Below, piece by piece: positions 1-5,454 of a stretch of DNA of 5,509 bases. Numbering within the stretch: the stretch's first letter is position 1; each line of letters starts with the position of its first letter. The stretch spans positions 1 to 5,509 of the forward strand of contig CAZWRK010000210.1 of assembly GCA_964635875.1 (NCBI GenBank), read 5' to 3'. The notes beneath the pieces were generated by a model. It saw nothing but the letters and a program-made list of their open reading frames with translations, searched no databases and was not told the DNA's origin. This stretch comes from CAZWRK01 sp964635875. Its GTDB lineage: Bacteria > Pseudomonadota > Gammaproteobacteria > Burkholderiales > Aquaspirillaceae. Made by a program: the position numbers and the translations under genes.

Positions 1-55
1 CTTCCACTCGACGTATTCAATTAAGACCAGTATAGCACCATGCGAGCATTCGTCA
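1..55 (+). repeat. Terminal direct repeat, left copy (circle seam)
   Basis: This is identical, base for base, to 5455-5509. Its length of exactly 55 matches a common assembler k-mer, so it is most likely one locus printed twice where a circular contig was opened. It lies in the divergent control region and contains no gene. A true integrated element made by a serine recombinase would have a much shorter shared core at its ends. Confidence 0.9.
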
Positions 56-56
56 A

Positions 57-90
57 GAGCCTACTGAGTATTTTCTACTCAAAAGCGCTC
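57..90 (+). other. Two-part inverted repeat upstream of the plus-strand arm
   Basis: Outer arms GAGC (57-60) and GCTC (87-90) enclose inner arms TGAGTA (65-70) and TACTCA (76-81), with a five-base loop TTTTC. As DNA this could be a protein-binding site; as RNA it would be a modest hairpin with an internal loop. It lies 41 bases before the first plus-strand start codon, overlapping the best guess for that promoter. No T-tract follows it, so it is not a standard terminator. Confidence 0.35.
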
Positions 91-99
91 AATTATGCT
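71..99 (+). promoter_or_regulatory. Weak candidate promoter of the plus-strand arm
   Basis: TTTTCT (71-76) and TATGCT (94-99) stand 17 bases apart, the ideal spacing for a sigma-70 type promoter. The -10 matches 4 of 6 consensus bases and the -35 only 3 of 6. It is the best-placed pair before the membrane-protein gene, but the match is poor and the call is tentative. The inverted repeat at 57-90 overlaps it and could act as an operator. Confidence 0.25.
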
Positions 100-116
100 A
101 ACCTTAGGGAGTTACT

Positions 117-124
117 AAAAGGGG
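117..124 (+). promoter_or_regulatory. Ribosome binding site that decides the start at 131
   Basis: AAAAGGGG lies six bases before ATG 131 but directly abuts the in-frame TTG at 125, leaving no spacer for that codon. This favours ATG 131 as the start of the membrane protein. Confidence 0.6.
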
Positions 125-130
125 TTGGTT

Positions 131-1006
131 ATGCTGGAATTATTGCTACTCGCCTTTGGAATTATCTATTTATTTCGTAAACCAAAACTAAAAAAACTGA
201 AGGGCGAAAATTTCCCCAATATTAAGTCAGATAAGTTTGATGCTTGGAAGCGGCTAGAGCTTAAGGCAATAAATGCCTTTCTAATAGCCACATGGGGTGC
301 GTTTTTTATCAAAATCTTGCTTTCGATATTTTTGCAAAAACTAGGCCTTGATGTTTACATTATAATTATTTTCGTTACCATTCTTTGGTTGCTTGGCTTG
401 ATATACCCTGCTATTCTTGGCAGTAAAGCAAAAAAGCTCAAAAAAGAACTTGGCATAAAGTGGCCGCCTTTTAGAGAAAAGAAGAATTACACAAGCTCAA
501 AAAAGTCTTCAAACAATACAGCACAAAAGGCTGCAGACAACTTCGATAACAACCTCCTGAGTCCAGATCCTAAAGATCATCTAAAGAGTGGCCGTAACTT
601 TGGAAATTATTTCACACCCTTCAAGATTATTGTAGCTACAGCCTTGCTTGTGCTGGCTATTAGTGGTGGATATTATCTCGCTTTTTTTCTTCCACGGAGC
701 TATGCCAAGAATCAGGAGCAACAAGAGAGGGCGCTTGAACTCAGAAAGCAAGAACTACAACTCCAACAAGAAAAGGAACAACGACTACAAGAAAAAGCAT
801 CTTCAGACGAAAGAAAGGCAGCGGAGCGACAAGACAATCTGGACACCTGTCTCTCTACGGCAGATGACGACTACTCAATATTTTGGGATAACGAATGTAG
901 TGCCGTAGGCCTTAAGGCGGATTGCAAACTACCCGAATACAACGCTAACCGGGTCGACCGACAGCTCAGAGAAGACAAGGATGCTTGTTTTAAACAATAT
1001 CAGTGA
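131..1006 (+). CDS. Four-segment membrane protein with external coiled coil and four-cysteine tail
   Basis: This 291 aa protein is of unknown function. Hydrophobic segments lie at about residues 1-15, 46-69, 74-97 and 165-187. Basic stretches follow segments 1 and 3 (KPKLKKLK; KAKKLKKELG), so by the positive-inside rule the middle loop (98-163) is cytoplasmic and everything after segment 4 is outside. The outer part begins with a Gln/Glu-rich coiled coil (about 193-235) and ends in a small domain with cysteines 240, 256, 265 and 286, which could form two disulfides. Similar short C-x-n-C endings after a transmembrane helix are, from memory, common in Patescibacteria, but no named family is recognised. 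ATG 131 was chosen over TTG 125 because AAAAGGGG sits at correct spacing. It is the first gene of the plus arm, followed by a 119-bp gap. A role as membrane partner or surface component is inference. Confidence 0.85.
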   Translation: MLELLLLAFGIIYLFRKPKLKKLKGENFPNIKSDKFDAWKRLELKAINAFLIATWGAFFIKILLSIFLQKLGLDVYIIIIFVTILWLLGLIYPAILGSKAKKLKKELGIKWPPFREKKNYTSSKKSSNNTAQKAADNFDNNLLSPDPKDHLKSGRNFGNYFTPFKIIVATALLVLAISGGYYLAFFLPRSYAKNQEQQERALELRKQELQLQQEKEQRLQEKASSDERKAAERQDNLDTCLSTADDDYSIFWDNECSAVGLKADCKLPEYNANRVDRQLREDKDACFKQYQ

Positions 1007-1048
1007 TTAAGCATTTCGCCATAGATAGCAGGTTTGCTAACAATATGG

Positions 1049-1073
1049 GCAAGTACTTTCTTGTCGAACTTGC
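1049..1073 (+). other. Inverted repeat in the 119-bp gap, followed by a -35-like hexamer
   Basis: GCAAGT (1049-1054) and ACTTGC (1068-1073) form a 6-bp inverted repeat with a 13-base loop; AAGTACTT (1051-1058) is itself a palindrome. Directly after it stands a perfect -35 hexamer, TTGACA (1074-1079), but no good -10 lies 16-18 bases further. A -10-like TAGAAT (1116-1121) sits only four bases before the next start codon and is too far from TTGACA to pair with it. The gap may hold an internal promoter or a weak RNA hairpin, but neither is convincing. Confidence 0.25.
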
Positions 1074-1125
1074 TTGACAATAAGATTATTCAAGTACATC
1101 ATGTGGTGTTAACATTAGAATACCC

Positions 1126-1479
1126 ATGAACATCTTTATTGTCTTTTTAATTGCCCATATCCAAACACACCGCTTTGTAAATGTCTCAAGCGGAGTTGAG
1201 GGTATTGTTATTGAACAAACTGCTTCTCGACAGGAATCTAGGACTATTGCACCCATGGTGACTGCAGATAAGACTACTTCAAAGGGTAGTAGTAAAACAG
1301 CAAGTAAAGATGATTCAGGTGTCACTATGCTCCCAAGTGAAAGCCCAGCCCCCATTCAACAACGACCTGTTTACGTTGGTGATAAGTTTTGTGGCATACC
1401 TTGGCCTGATTCCATTGAGCGCTATAATAATTGCATGACGAGTCCTGAGCGTGAAGCATATATGGCTCGCAAGAAGTGA
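1126..1479 (+). CDS. Small Ser/Thr-rich protein with two cysteines, unknown function
   Basis: This is a 117 aa open frame. A short hydrophobic stretch (residues 2-10, NIFIVFLIA) is followed by a polar, Ser/Thr/Lys-rich, probably disordered middle (about 31-80) and a compact end with Cys89 and Cys103 around a GIPWP motif. The layout suggests a small exported or membrane-tethered protein, but the N-terminus lacks the basic residues of a normal signal peptide. ATG 1126 is the first standard start after an in-frame TAA at 1081, and no Shine-Dalgarno site precedes it. Its stop lies 21 bases before the nuclease frame, consistent with one operon. The opposite strand is also open here (1355-1086), which lowers confidence; gene order and the ordinary polar composition of the C-terminus favour the plus strand. 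The function is not recognised. Confidence 0.5.
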   Translation: MNIFIVFLIAHIQTHRFVNVSSGVEGIVIEQTASRQESRTIAPMVTADKTTSKGSSKTASKDDSGVTMLPSESPAPIQQRPVYVGDKFCGIPWPDSIERYNNCMTSPEREAYMARKK

Positions 1480-1500
1480 TAATATCTAGAGCTAGCTGTA

Positions 1501-3141
1501 ATGCGCACGCTACCGTACTATTATTTACAAACAAGATTCATATTCACAATGAAAGATTCCACGAAATATACTTTGCAGCAATCGCTCGGTTGGCAGCAGT
1601 TCGAGAGCATTTGCTATGACTTTATGCGCGGGAGAGGTTACAGCAAAATACAAAAAGTCGGTAACGTGGCCGATGGCGGCATTGATGCCATTATCCTACG
1701 TGACGGTATTGAAGTAATTATTTTTCAATTCTCTCAAGAGGCAAATCCCCTAAGAAAAGGTGGAAAGTTTTGGAAAGAGTACAAGAAGTGGAAAGGGAAA
1801 ACCGGGCTTGAAAGTTTTGTTTTTGTAAGTAATCGAGAGCTTGGCATAAAAAAGATTGAGATACAGAAAGATCTGAAGAGTCCGATTGTAACGATCTTTG
1901 ATGTCACGGATATAGTGCATTTCTTAGACAATGAACCTGCTGGAATTACCGCAAAAAGGAATCACGCCATTTTTGCCAAGGATTTAGAAGAAGTTTTTGG
2001 TGCTGAAGACCGACTAAAGAAACTTTCGGAAGTTGCTGAAGTCGTAAATGTTGATGAGCATTACGATGTCGAGACCCTACTATCAGAACAAGGTCAAATA
2101 ACCAGACCCGGCGCGGCCTTTAGTATTCGACAAGGGAAAGCTATACAATTTTTCACACCTAAATCAAAAGATGACTTCAAGAAAGCCCTTCCCAATGGTT
2201 CGTTTGAGTTGACCTTTCCAAATTCACCAGAAGGCAAAAAACTGCATAACGAATTTCAGAGCTACCTACGAACGGGTAGCAGCGTTTCTATCCCAAGTAT
2301 AAATGTAAGAAATGCAAGATTTAAATTGGGGAATAAACTAATATACGATGGTGGCGAGAAAGACACCTCACTCCAGCTGAGGACTGCCCCCTCAGAGACT
2401 GGAAGATTATTCGTATGGAGAACTCTAAAAGACAAACAGACTTTGCTTGAGAAAGAGCTATTTATTTCTAAAGCAGGTTCTGAAGAGGTGACATTTGATA
2501 ACATCAGCGGGGAGACCGCGTTGGACATAGAGTTGGTTTTTAATATTAAGAATCTTGCACTGACCTTTAACTGCTATCTCCACAAAGAAAGATGTTTTGA
2601 TGTTCACGAGGCCTATCAAATCCTGAACTTTTTCTCAAAGATAAACCAAGATGAAATAGATATACTTATTTACGATAAAGGTATCGAACTGCCAATCTGT
2701 AACTTACCTCCCATGAATGCCACAAAGGTGCCTGCGAGCTATTTAGAGCTTTTAAAAACGATGGATGAAATACAAAACTTTTTTAAGCGCCGGTTTCCCA
2801 ACCCTTTGGTTAGGAAACTCGAGAAGTCAGATGTTGTGAGCACATATTTGCTGCATGAAATTATTGAAAAAGGGAAGGCAGAGTTTCCGATAAAAACATT
2901 GTCTTTTTGTCTTTCCCCCCATGACGCCGAAAGGATGGATACAAGCGCAGAAATAAACTCCCTTGCCCTGAGGTATCACAATGAACAAAAACTTTTATCG
3001 ATCTTGGGGGTAACAGATTTTTCAAACTTGGAGCTCGTAGTCCCAAGGGCAAGGTGTAAAAAGTCTCCCACTAAAGACGGTTCTGGTGTACAGGTTGATG
3101 TTGATGTATTAGAGACACCATATCTTCACCTCAGTAGCTAA
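1501..3141 (+). CDS. Mrr-like restriction endonuclease domain protein
   Basis: The frame encodes 546 aa from ATG 1501, or 530 aa from ATG 1549, which would start just before the domain and fits the family better; neither has a clear Shine-Dalgarno site. Residues about 28-140 (long numbering) look like the Mrr-type catalytic domain of the PD-(D/E)xK superfamily: a helix with Glu35 (WQQFESICYDFM), RGRGY, then DGGID (58-62), and strand VIIFQFS (72-78). Mrr enzymes normally carry QxK here; this protein has Gln76-Phe77-Ser78, so the usual lysine is replaced, and Lys86 or Lys89 might substitute. The remaining 400 residues match nothing I recognise and may sense a target or bind a partner. Mrr-type enzymes cut modified or foreign DNA, so restriction or phage defence is the likely role (inference). 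It is the last gene of the plus arm and converges with the recombinase gene. Confidence 0.8.
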   Translation: MRTLPYYYLQTRFIFTMKDSTKYTLQQSLGWQQFESICYDFMRGRGYSKIQKVGNVADGGIDAIILRDGIEVIIFQFSQEANPLRKGGKFWKEYKKWKGKTGLESFVFVSNRELGIKKIEIQKDLKSPIVTIFDVTDIVHFLDNEPAGITAKRNHAIFAKDLEEVFGAEDRLKKLSEVAEVVNVDEHYDVETLLSEQGQITRPGAAFSIRQGKAIQFFTPKSKDDFKKALPNGSFELTFPNSPEGKKLHNEFQSYLRTGSSVSIPSINVRNARFKLGNKLIYDGGEKDTSLQLRTAPSETGRLFVWRTLKDKQTLLEKELFISKAGSEEVTFDNISGETALDIELVFNIKNLALTFNCYLHKERCFDVHEAYQILNFFSKINQDEIDILIYDKGIELPICNLPPMNATKVPASYLELLKTMDEIQNFFKRRFPNPLVRKLEKSDVVSTYLLHEIIEKGKAEFPIKTLSFCLSPHDAERMDTSAEINSLALRYHNEQKLLSILGVTDFSNLELVVPRARCKKSPTKDGSGVQVDVDVLETPYLHLSS

Positions 3142-3154
3142 TCCCAACTACTGC

Positions 3155-3185
3155 TACTATCTTGTTCCCATACAATGCGGTAGTA
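3155..3185. terminator. Hairpin between the two convergent arms, possible bidirectional terminator
   Basis: TACTA (3155-3159) pairs with TAGTA (3181-3185), extended by a T-G wobble (3160/3180) and a C-G pair (3161/3179). After a three-base bulge, TTGT (3162-3165) pairs with ACAA (3172-3175) around a six-base loop. It occupies the 50-bp gap between the nuclease stop and the recombinase stop, where a shared terminator is expected. There is no clear U-tract on either strand and the stem is AT-rich, so it would be weak or factor-assisted. A second small repeat, CAGTAG (3132-3137) with CTACTG (3148-3153), spans the end of the nuclease gene. Confidence 0.35.
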
Positions 3186-3191
3186 TAATAA

Positions 3192-4757
3192 CTAGACTGT
3201 TGCCTTATCAAGATTGAGCTTAAATACATACTCAAGCTCAACTATAATAGAGTTCCAACTATTAGTAACACGGTCTACCATTCTTGATTTCTTTTTGTCG
3301 GAAGTTTGAAAAACCGCATATATACTTGATAGTTTAGGTGTTCGACTAAATCCATTGCTATCATAGTTCAAACCCTCAGGAAAAATGAACTGTTGGAACT
3401 TTTGCTGTGCTGCTGGTTCCAGGTCTGCCCAAATTTTATCGGTTCTTGTCAAAAACCATTCTGCATAGCTAAGTAACGCGTCAATGTTGTATTCTTTTTT
3501 TCTAAGATCATTTAGATCCAATTCTTTGCGTGTTATCTCATTATTGAGCTTATTGAGTCTATCTTCCAGGTCTTTGGTAGAGATCTTTTCATAGGCACCC
3601 AGATCAATTATCTTTTCTTTTTTATCTTCGAGATCTAATATCTCTTGAGCTAGTTTCCGCCTTATTGAGTTTGTTTCCTTGTACTCTTCATTCCAAACAT
3701 CTAAACATATTTCTTTGAAATCATTAACATACGAATCTTTTGGTTTTACATTTTCTAACAACTCCCTGAATTCTGAGTTTATCTTGTCGGAACGATAACT
3801 CACTCCAGTACATTTATAACAGTGGTAGTAACCGTACTTTTTAGTTTTTCCTTTTGACATGCTTCCCGTGAGCGATCTGGAGCATTTTTGACACACTAAA
3901 AGGCCACGAAGAGGAAAGTTTGGATTGTATTTCTGTCTTGTTACTTGCGATGGTTTGAATCCATTGACTACGGCCTGGCAAGCATCAAACACTTCTTTTG
4001 TGACAATGGCTTCGTGCTGCCCCTTCACAAGCTTCTTTTCCCATGGATCGAAAATATACCCAGCATAAAATGGATTCTTCAAAATACTATTAAGTGTTTG
4101 TATGCTAAGGTTTTTACCCGCTCTTGTTGTAAGACCAAGCTTGGTTACCATCTGAAGAATCTCAGCTTGCGAGTATACACCTAGCGAATACTCGATAAAA
4201 GCTTTCTTGATGATTTCGTATCTTTTTGGATCTAAAACTCGAATAGTCTTGTCAGTCGCGTCCTTAACAGAAAGGTAGCCTATAGCCGGTCTCCCAAAAA
4301 CCCACCTACCTTCTTTTGTCCTCTGCTTCATTCCAATCTTTGTTCTCTCAGTTCTCACCTCGTTATCAAACTGTGCAAATGCTGCAAGCATTCCTTCCAT
4401 TAAATTTCCCTGTGGGGTTTCATCTATAGGTTCTGTCACCGAAATAAATTTCACACCATATTTCAAAAGCATGCCCGTAATAGCATGGTGGTCACCTGAG
4501 TTTCTTGATAGTCTATCAACCTTCCAAACGAAGAGTGCATCAACCTTCCCTTTATTCTTTGCGCAATAATCAAGCATTGCGATAAGTTCTGGTCGGTCTG
4601 CGGTCTTTGCCGACTCACCTCTATCTATAAACTTCCGTTCAACCAAATAACCCATACTTTCGGCAAGCTTTATACACGCCGATTCCTGGTTCTCTAAACT
4701 GGTCTTTTTTTCGGCCTGTTCCTTCGTAGAAACGCGACAGTAGATTATTCCTATCAT
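3192..4757 (-). CDS. Large serine recombinase (site-specific integrase)
   Basis: This 521 aa protein catalyses DNA integration and excision between short att sites through a covalent phosphoserine link. The N-terminal resolvase domain (about 1-150) starts with YCRVS, giving Arg8 and nucleophile Ser10. Arg46 (IDRGES) and the DRLSR motif (Asp81, Arg82, Arg85) supply the other catalytic residues. The recombinase domain follows (about 155-265), then a zinc ribbon with Cys289/Cys292 and Cys313/Cys316, a coiled coil (about 360-425) typical of this family and used for synapsis and direction control, and a C-terminal tail. Length is normal for large serine integrases and no key residue is missing. 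ATG 4757 has GAGG eight bases upstream. It is the last gene of the minus arm, 36 bp after the 54 aa gene. It probably moves this element; the att sites are not identified. Confidence 0.96.
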   Translation of the reverse strand: MIGIIYCRVSTKEQAEKKTSLENQESACIKLAESMGYLVERKFIDRGESAKTADRPELIAMLDYCAKNKGKVDALFVWKVDRLSRNSGDHHAITGMLLKYGVKFISVTEPIDETPQGNLMEGMLAAFAQFDNEVRTERTKIGMKQRTKEGRWVFGRPAIGYLSVKDATDKTIRVLDPKRYEIIKKAFIEYSLGVYSQAEILQMVTKLGLTTRAGKNLSIQTLNSILKNPFYAGYIFDPWEKKLVKGQHEAIVTKEVFDACQAVVNGFKPSQVTRQKYNPNFPLRGLLVCQKCSRSLTGSMSKGKTKKYGYYHCYKCTGVSYRSDKINSEFRELLENVKPKDSYVNDFKEICLDVWNEEYKETNSIRRKLAQEILDLEDKKEKIIDLGAYEKISTKDLEDRLNKLNNEITRKELDLNDLRKKEYNIDALLSYAEWFLTRTDKIWADLEPAAQQKFQQFIFPEGLNYDSNGFSRTPKLSSIYAVFQTSDKKKSRMVDRVTNSWNSIIVELEYVFKLNLDKATV

Positions 4758-4765
4758 TTTGGCAT

Positions 4766-4769
4766 CCTC
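4766..4769 (-). promoter_or_regulatory. Ribosome binding site of the recombinase gene
   Basis: On the minus strand GAGG stands eight bases before ATG 4757, the clearest Shine-Dalgarno site in the window. It supports this start and shows the gene can be translated independently of the upstream frames. Confidence 0.7.
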
Positions 4770-4793
4770 GTGCTATAGAGTACCATTTTGAGG

Positions 4794-4958
4794 CTATTTT
4801 GCAAGTATTCTGGGATCATTGGAACTCTTTTTGTAGCTATCTATTACAATTTTCGACAAAGCAACTAATCGCTCCGTGATAGCAAGTGCCTCTTCCTTTG
4901 TTAGCTCGGGGTGGTTACACATAAGCTTGTGAAAGTGTTTTTCAACTATCCGTTCCAT
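4794..4958 (-). CDS. Small helical protein between HTH gene and recombinase, unknown function
   Basis: The protein is 54 aa if started at ATG 4958. AGAGGG lies just upstream (three-base spacer), whereas a longer version begins with a poor TTG at 4994 and lacks a binding site. The sequence is charged and predicted largely helical: a first helix (MERIVEKHFHKLM), a short link with CNHPELT, and a second amphipathic helix (about residues 20-43). No transmembrane segment or DNA-binding motif is seen. The start overlaps the end of the HTH gene by 17 bp, suggesting translational coupling, and the recombinase follows after 36 bp. Small proteins beside serine integrases can be directionality factors that switch integration to excision; that role is possible here but rests on position alone. 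Confidence 0.7.
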   Translation of the reverse strand: MERIVEKHFHKLMCNHPELTKEEALAITERLVALSKIVIDSYKKSSNDPRILAK

Positions 4959-5373
4959 CTTCCCTCTCGTCTTTTGGAACAGACTCACCACCAAATATTG
5001 GGATCATTTTGAGATCGTAAAGTTCTTTTGAAACTGGCTTTGGCTCTGACCAATCTTGGAATAGTTGAAACCATAGCTTCACATTGGGAGCGCTTGGATC
5101 GTTAACTATACGCTCGAAAAATGCCTTAATTATTGTTGTCGTTTTTTCCTTTGCCCAATCCTTTCTATATTCGTCGACGAGTTCGTAGAAACCTTCTCTG
5201 TCTTTCCATTCCGAAAGAGTATCTTCACCTACTCCAAGCTTCTTGGCTAGTTCTCTTTGAGATTTTGCTTGAACCGTCGCATTTGGAAGCGCAAACCACT
5301 CGACAAAGTTCAAAAACTCTATGGGGTGCTTTATCTTATGCAATGCTCGTTTTTTGGAGTTAAATGGAGTCAT
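4942..5373 (-). CDS. Helix-turn-helix protein resembling terminase small subunit or phage-type HTH proteins
   Basis: This is a 143 aa protein. Residues 38-57 form a clear helix-turn-helix (SQRELAKKLGVGEDTLSEWK), followed by a helical region (about 60-110) ending in a WFQLFQDW patch, and an acidic, probably disordered tail. The plan (N-terminal HTH, then helices ending near a Trp-rich segment) recalls phage terminase small subunits and related phage-type HTH proteins. No terminase large subunit or other virion gene is present, so packaging is unlikely unless a helper phage provides it. A repressor or a DNA-binding replication or recombination accessory factor is more plausible. ATG 5373 is the first start after an in-frame TAA and has no Shine-Dalgarno site. 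It is the first gene of the minus arm and overlaps the next gene by 17 bp. The inverted repeats at 5388-5400 and 5423-5452 lie in its leader and promoter and could be its own operators. Confidence 0.8.
   Translation of the reverse strand: MTPFNSKKRALHKIKHPIEFLNFVEWFALPNATVQAKSQRELAKKLGVGEDTLSEWKDREGFYELVDEYRKDWAKEKTTTIIKAFFERIVNDPSAPNVKLWFQLFQDWSEPKPVSKELYDLKMIPIFGGESVPKDEREDGTDS
4962..4967 (-). promoter_or_regulatory. Ribosome binding site favouring the 54-aa start
   Basis: On the minus strand AGAGGG precedes ATG 4958 with a short three-base spacer and lies inside the coding end of the upstream HTH gene. No comparable site precedes the alternative TTG 4994 or the two GTG codons that follow it. 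Confidence 0.5.
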
Positions 5374-5387
5374 ATATTTGGATTACT

Positions 5388-5400
5388 GTGTTGGCGACAC
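5388..5400. promoter_or_regulatory. 13-bp imperfect palindrome in the leader of the HTH gene
   Basis: GTGT (5388-5391) and ACAC (5397-5400) flank a five-base centre, TGGCG. It lies between the candidate -10 box and the HTH start codon, where a repressor could block transcription. It is short enough to occur by chance. Confidence 0.25.
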
Positions 5401-5409
5401 GCGTCCAAG

Positions 5410-5415
5410 AATATA
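5410..5415 (-). promoter_or_regulatory. Candidate -10 box of the minus-strand arm
   Basis: Read on the minus strand this is TATATT, a 5 of 6 match to TATAAT, placed 36 bases before ATG 5373 in an AT-rich stretch. The -35 position 17 bases upstream (5433-5438) is a poor match and falls in the middle of the 5423-5452 inverted repeat. The promoter may therefore need an activator, or be controlled by whatever binds that repeat. Confidence 0.45.
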
Positions 5416-5422
5416 TAAAAAT

Positions 5423-5452
5423 CCATAGACGCGACTACTCGCTTGTCTATGG
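5423..5452. promoter_or_regulatory. 8+8 bp inverted repeat, likely operator of the minus-strand arm
   Basis: CCATAGAC (5423-5430) and GTCTATGG (5445-5452) are perfect inverted copies separated by 14 bases, with an extra inner pairing GCG (5431-5433) to CGC (5440-5442). The half-site centres are 22 bp apart, about two helical turns, which suits a symmetric dimer binding one face of DNA. It overlaps the -35 position of the candidate minus-strand promoter. On the minus strand the stem is followed by ATTTTT, so a terminator for transcription coming around the circle is another reading, and a recombination site is a third. Confidence 0.55.
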
Positions 5453-5454
5453 TT

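Larger units (their letters stand above)
1..5454. mobile_element. Putative 5454-bp circular integrative element or plasmid
   Basis: The first 55 bases are repeated exactly at the end of the window, so the unique sequence is 1-5454 and the molecule is probably circular. Seen directly: two gene arms diverge from one control region across the seam and converge at 3142-3191, every gene is intact, and no gene is cut by the window ends. A large serine recombinase is the only mobility enzyme recognised. Enzymes of this family integrate and excise circular DNA between att sites, so the circle could be the excised form of an integrated element. No replication initiator or relaxase is visible. An independent plasmid with an unfamiliar replication protein remains possible. 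Confidence 0.65.

Noticed and set aside
125..130. TTG at 125 as start of the membrane protein
   Set aside because: AAAAGGGG ends directly at this codon with no spacer, whereas ATG 131 has a normal six-base spacer.
1086..1355. Minus-strand open frame of 89 aa opposite the small plus-strand gene
   Set aside because: It is hydrophobic without a clear membrane topology, has no ribosome site noted, runs against its neighbours, and looks like the reverse of a Ser/Thr-rich coding frame.
1325..1534. Minus-strand 69-aa frame spanning the gap before the nuclease
   Set aside because: It covers the end of one plus gene and the start of another, with no motif or sensible composition.
4794..4994. Longer 66-aa version of the small protein starting at TTG 4994
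   Set aside because: There is no Shine-Dalgarno site before TTG 4994 or the following GTGs, and it would overlap the HTH gene by 53 bp. ATG 4958 has AGAGGG upstream.
5133..5363. Plus-strand 76-aa open frame across the HTH gene
   Set aside because: It lies entirely opposite a gene with a clear helix-turn-helix and has no recognisable content of its own.
4942..5373. Calling the element a phage because of the terminase-like protein
   Set aside because: No large terminase, portal, capsid or tail gene is present, and a 5.45 kb circle with a serine integrase fits a small integrative element better.
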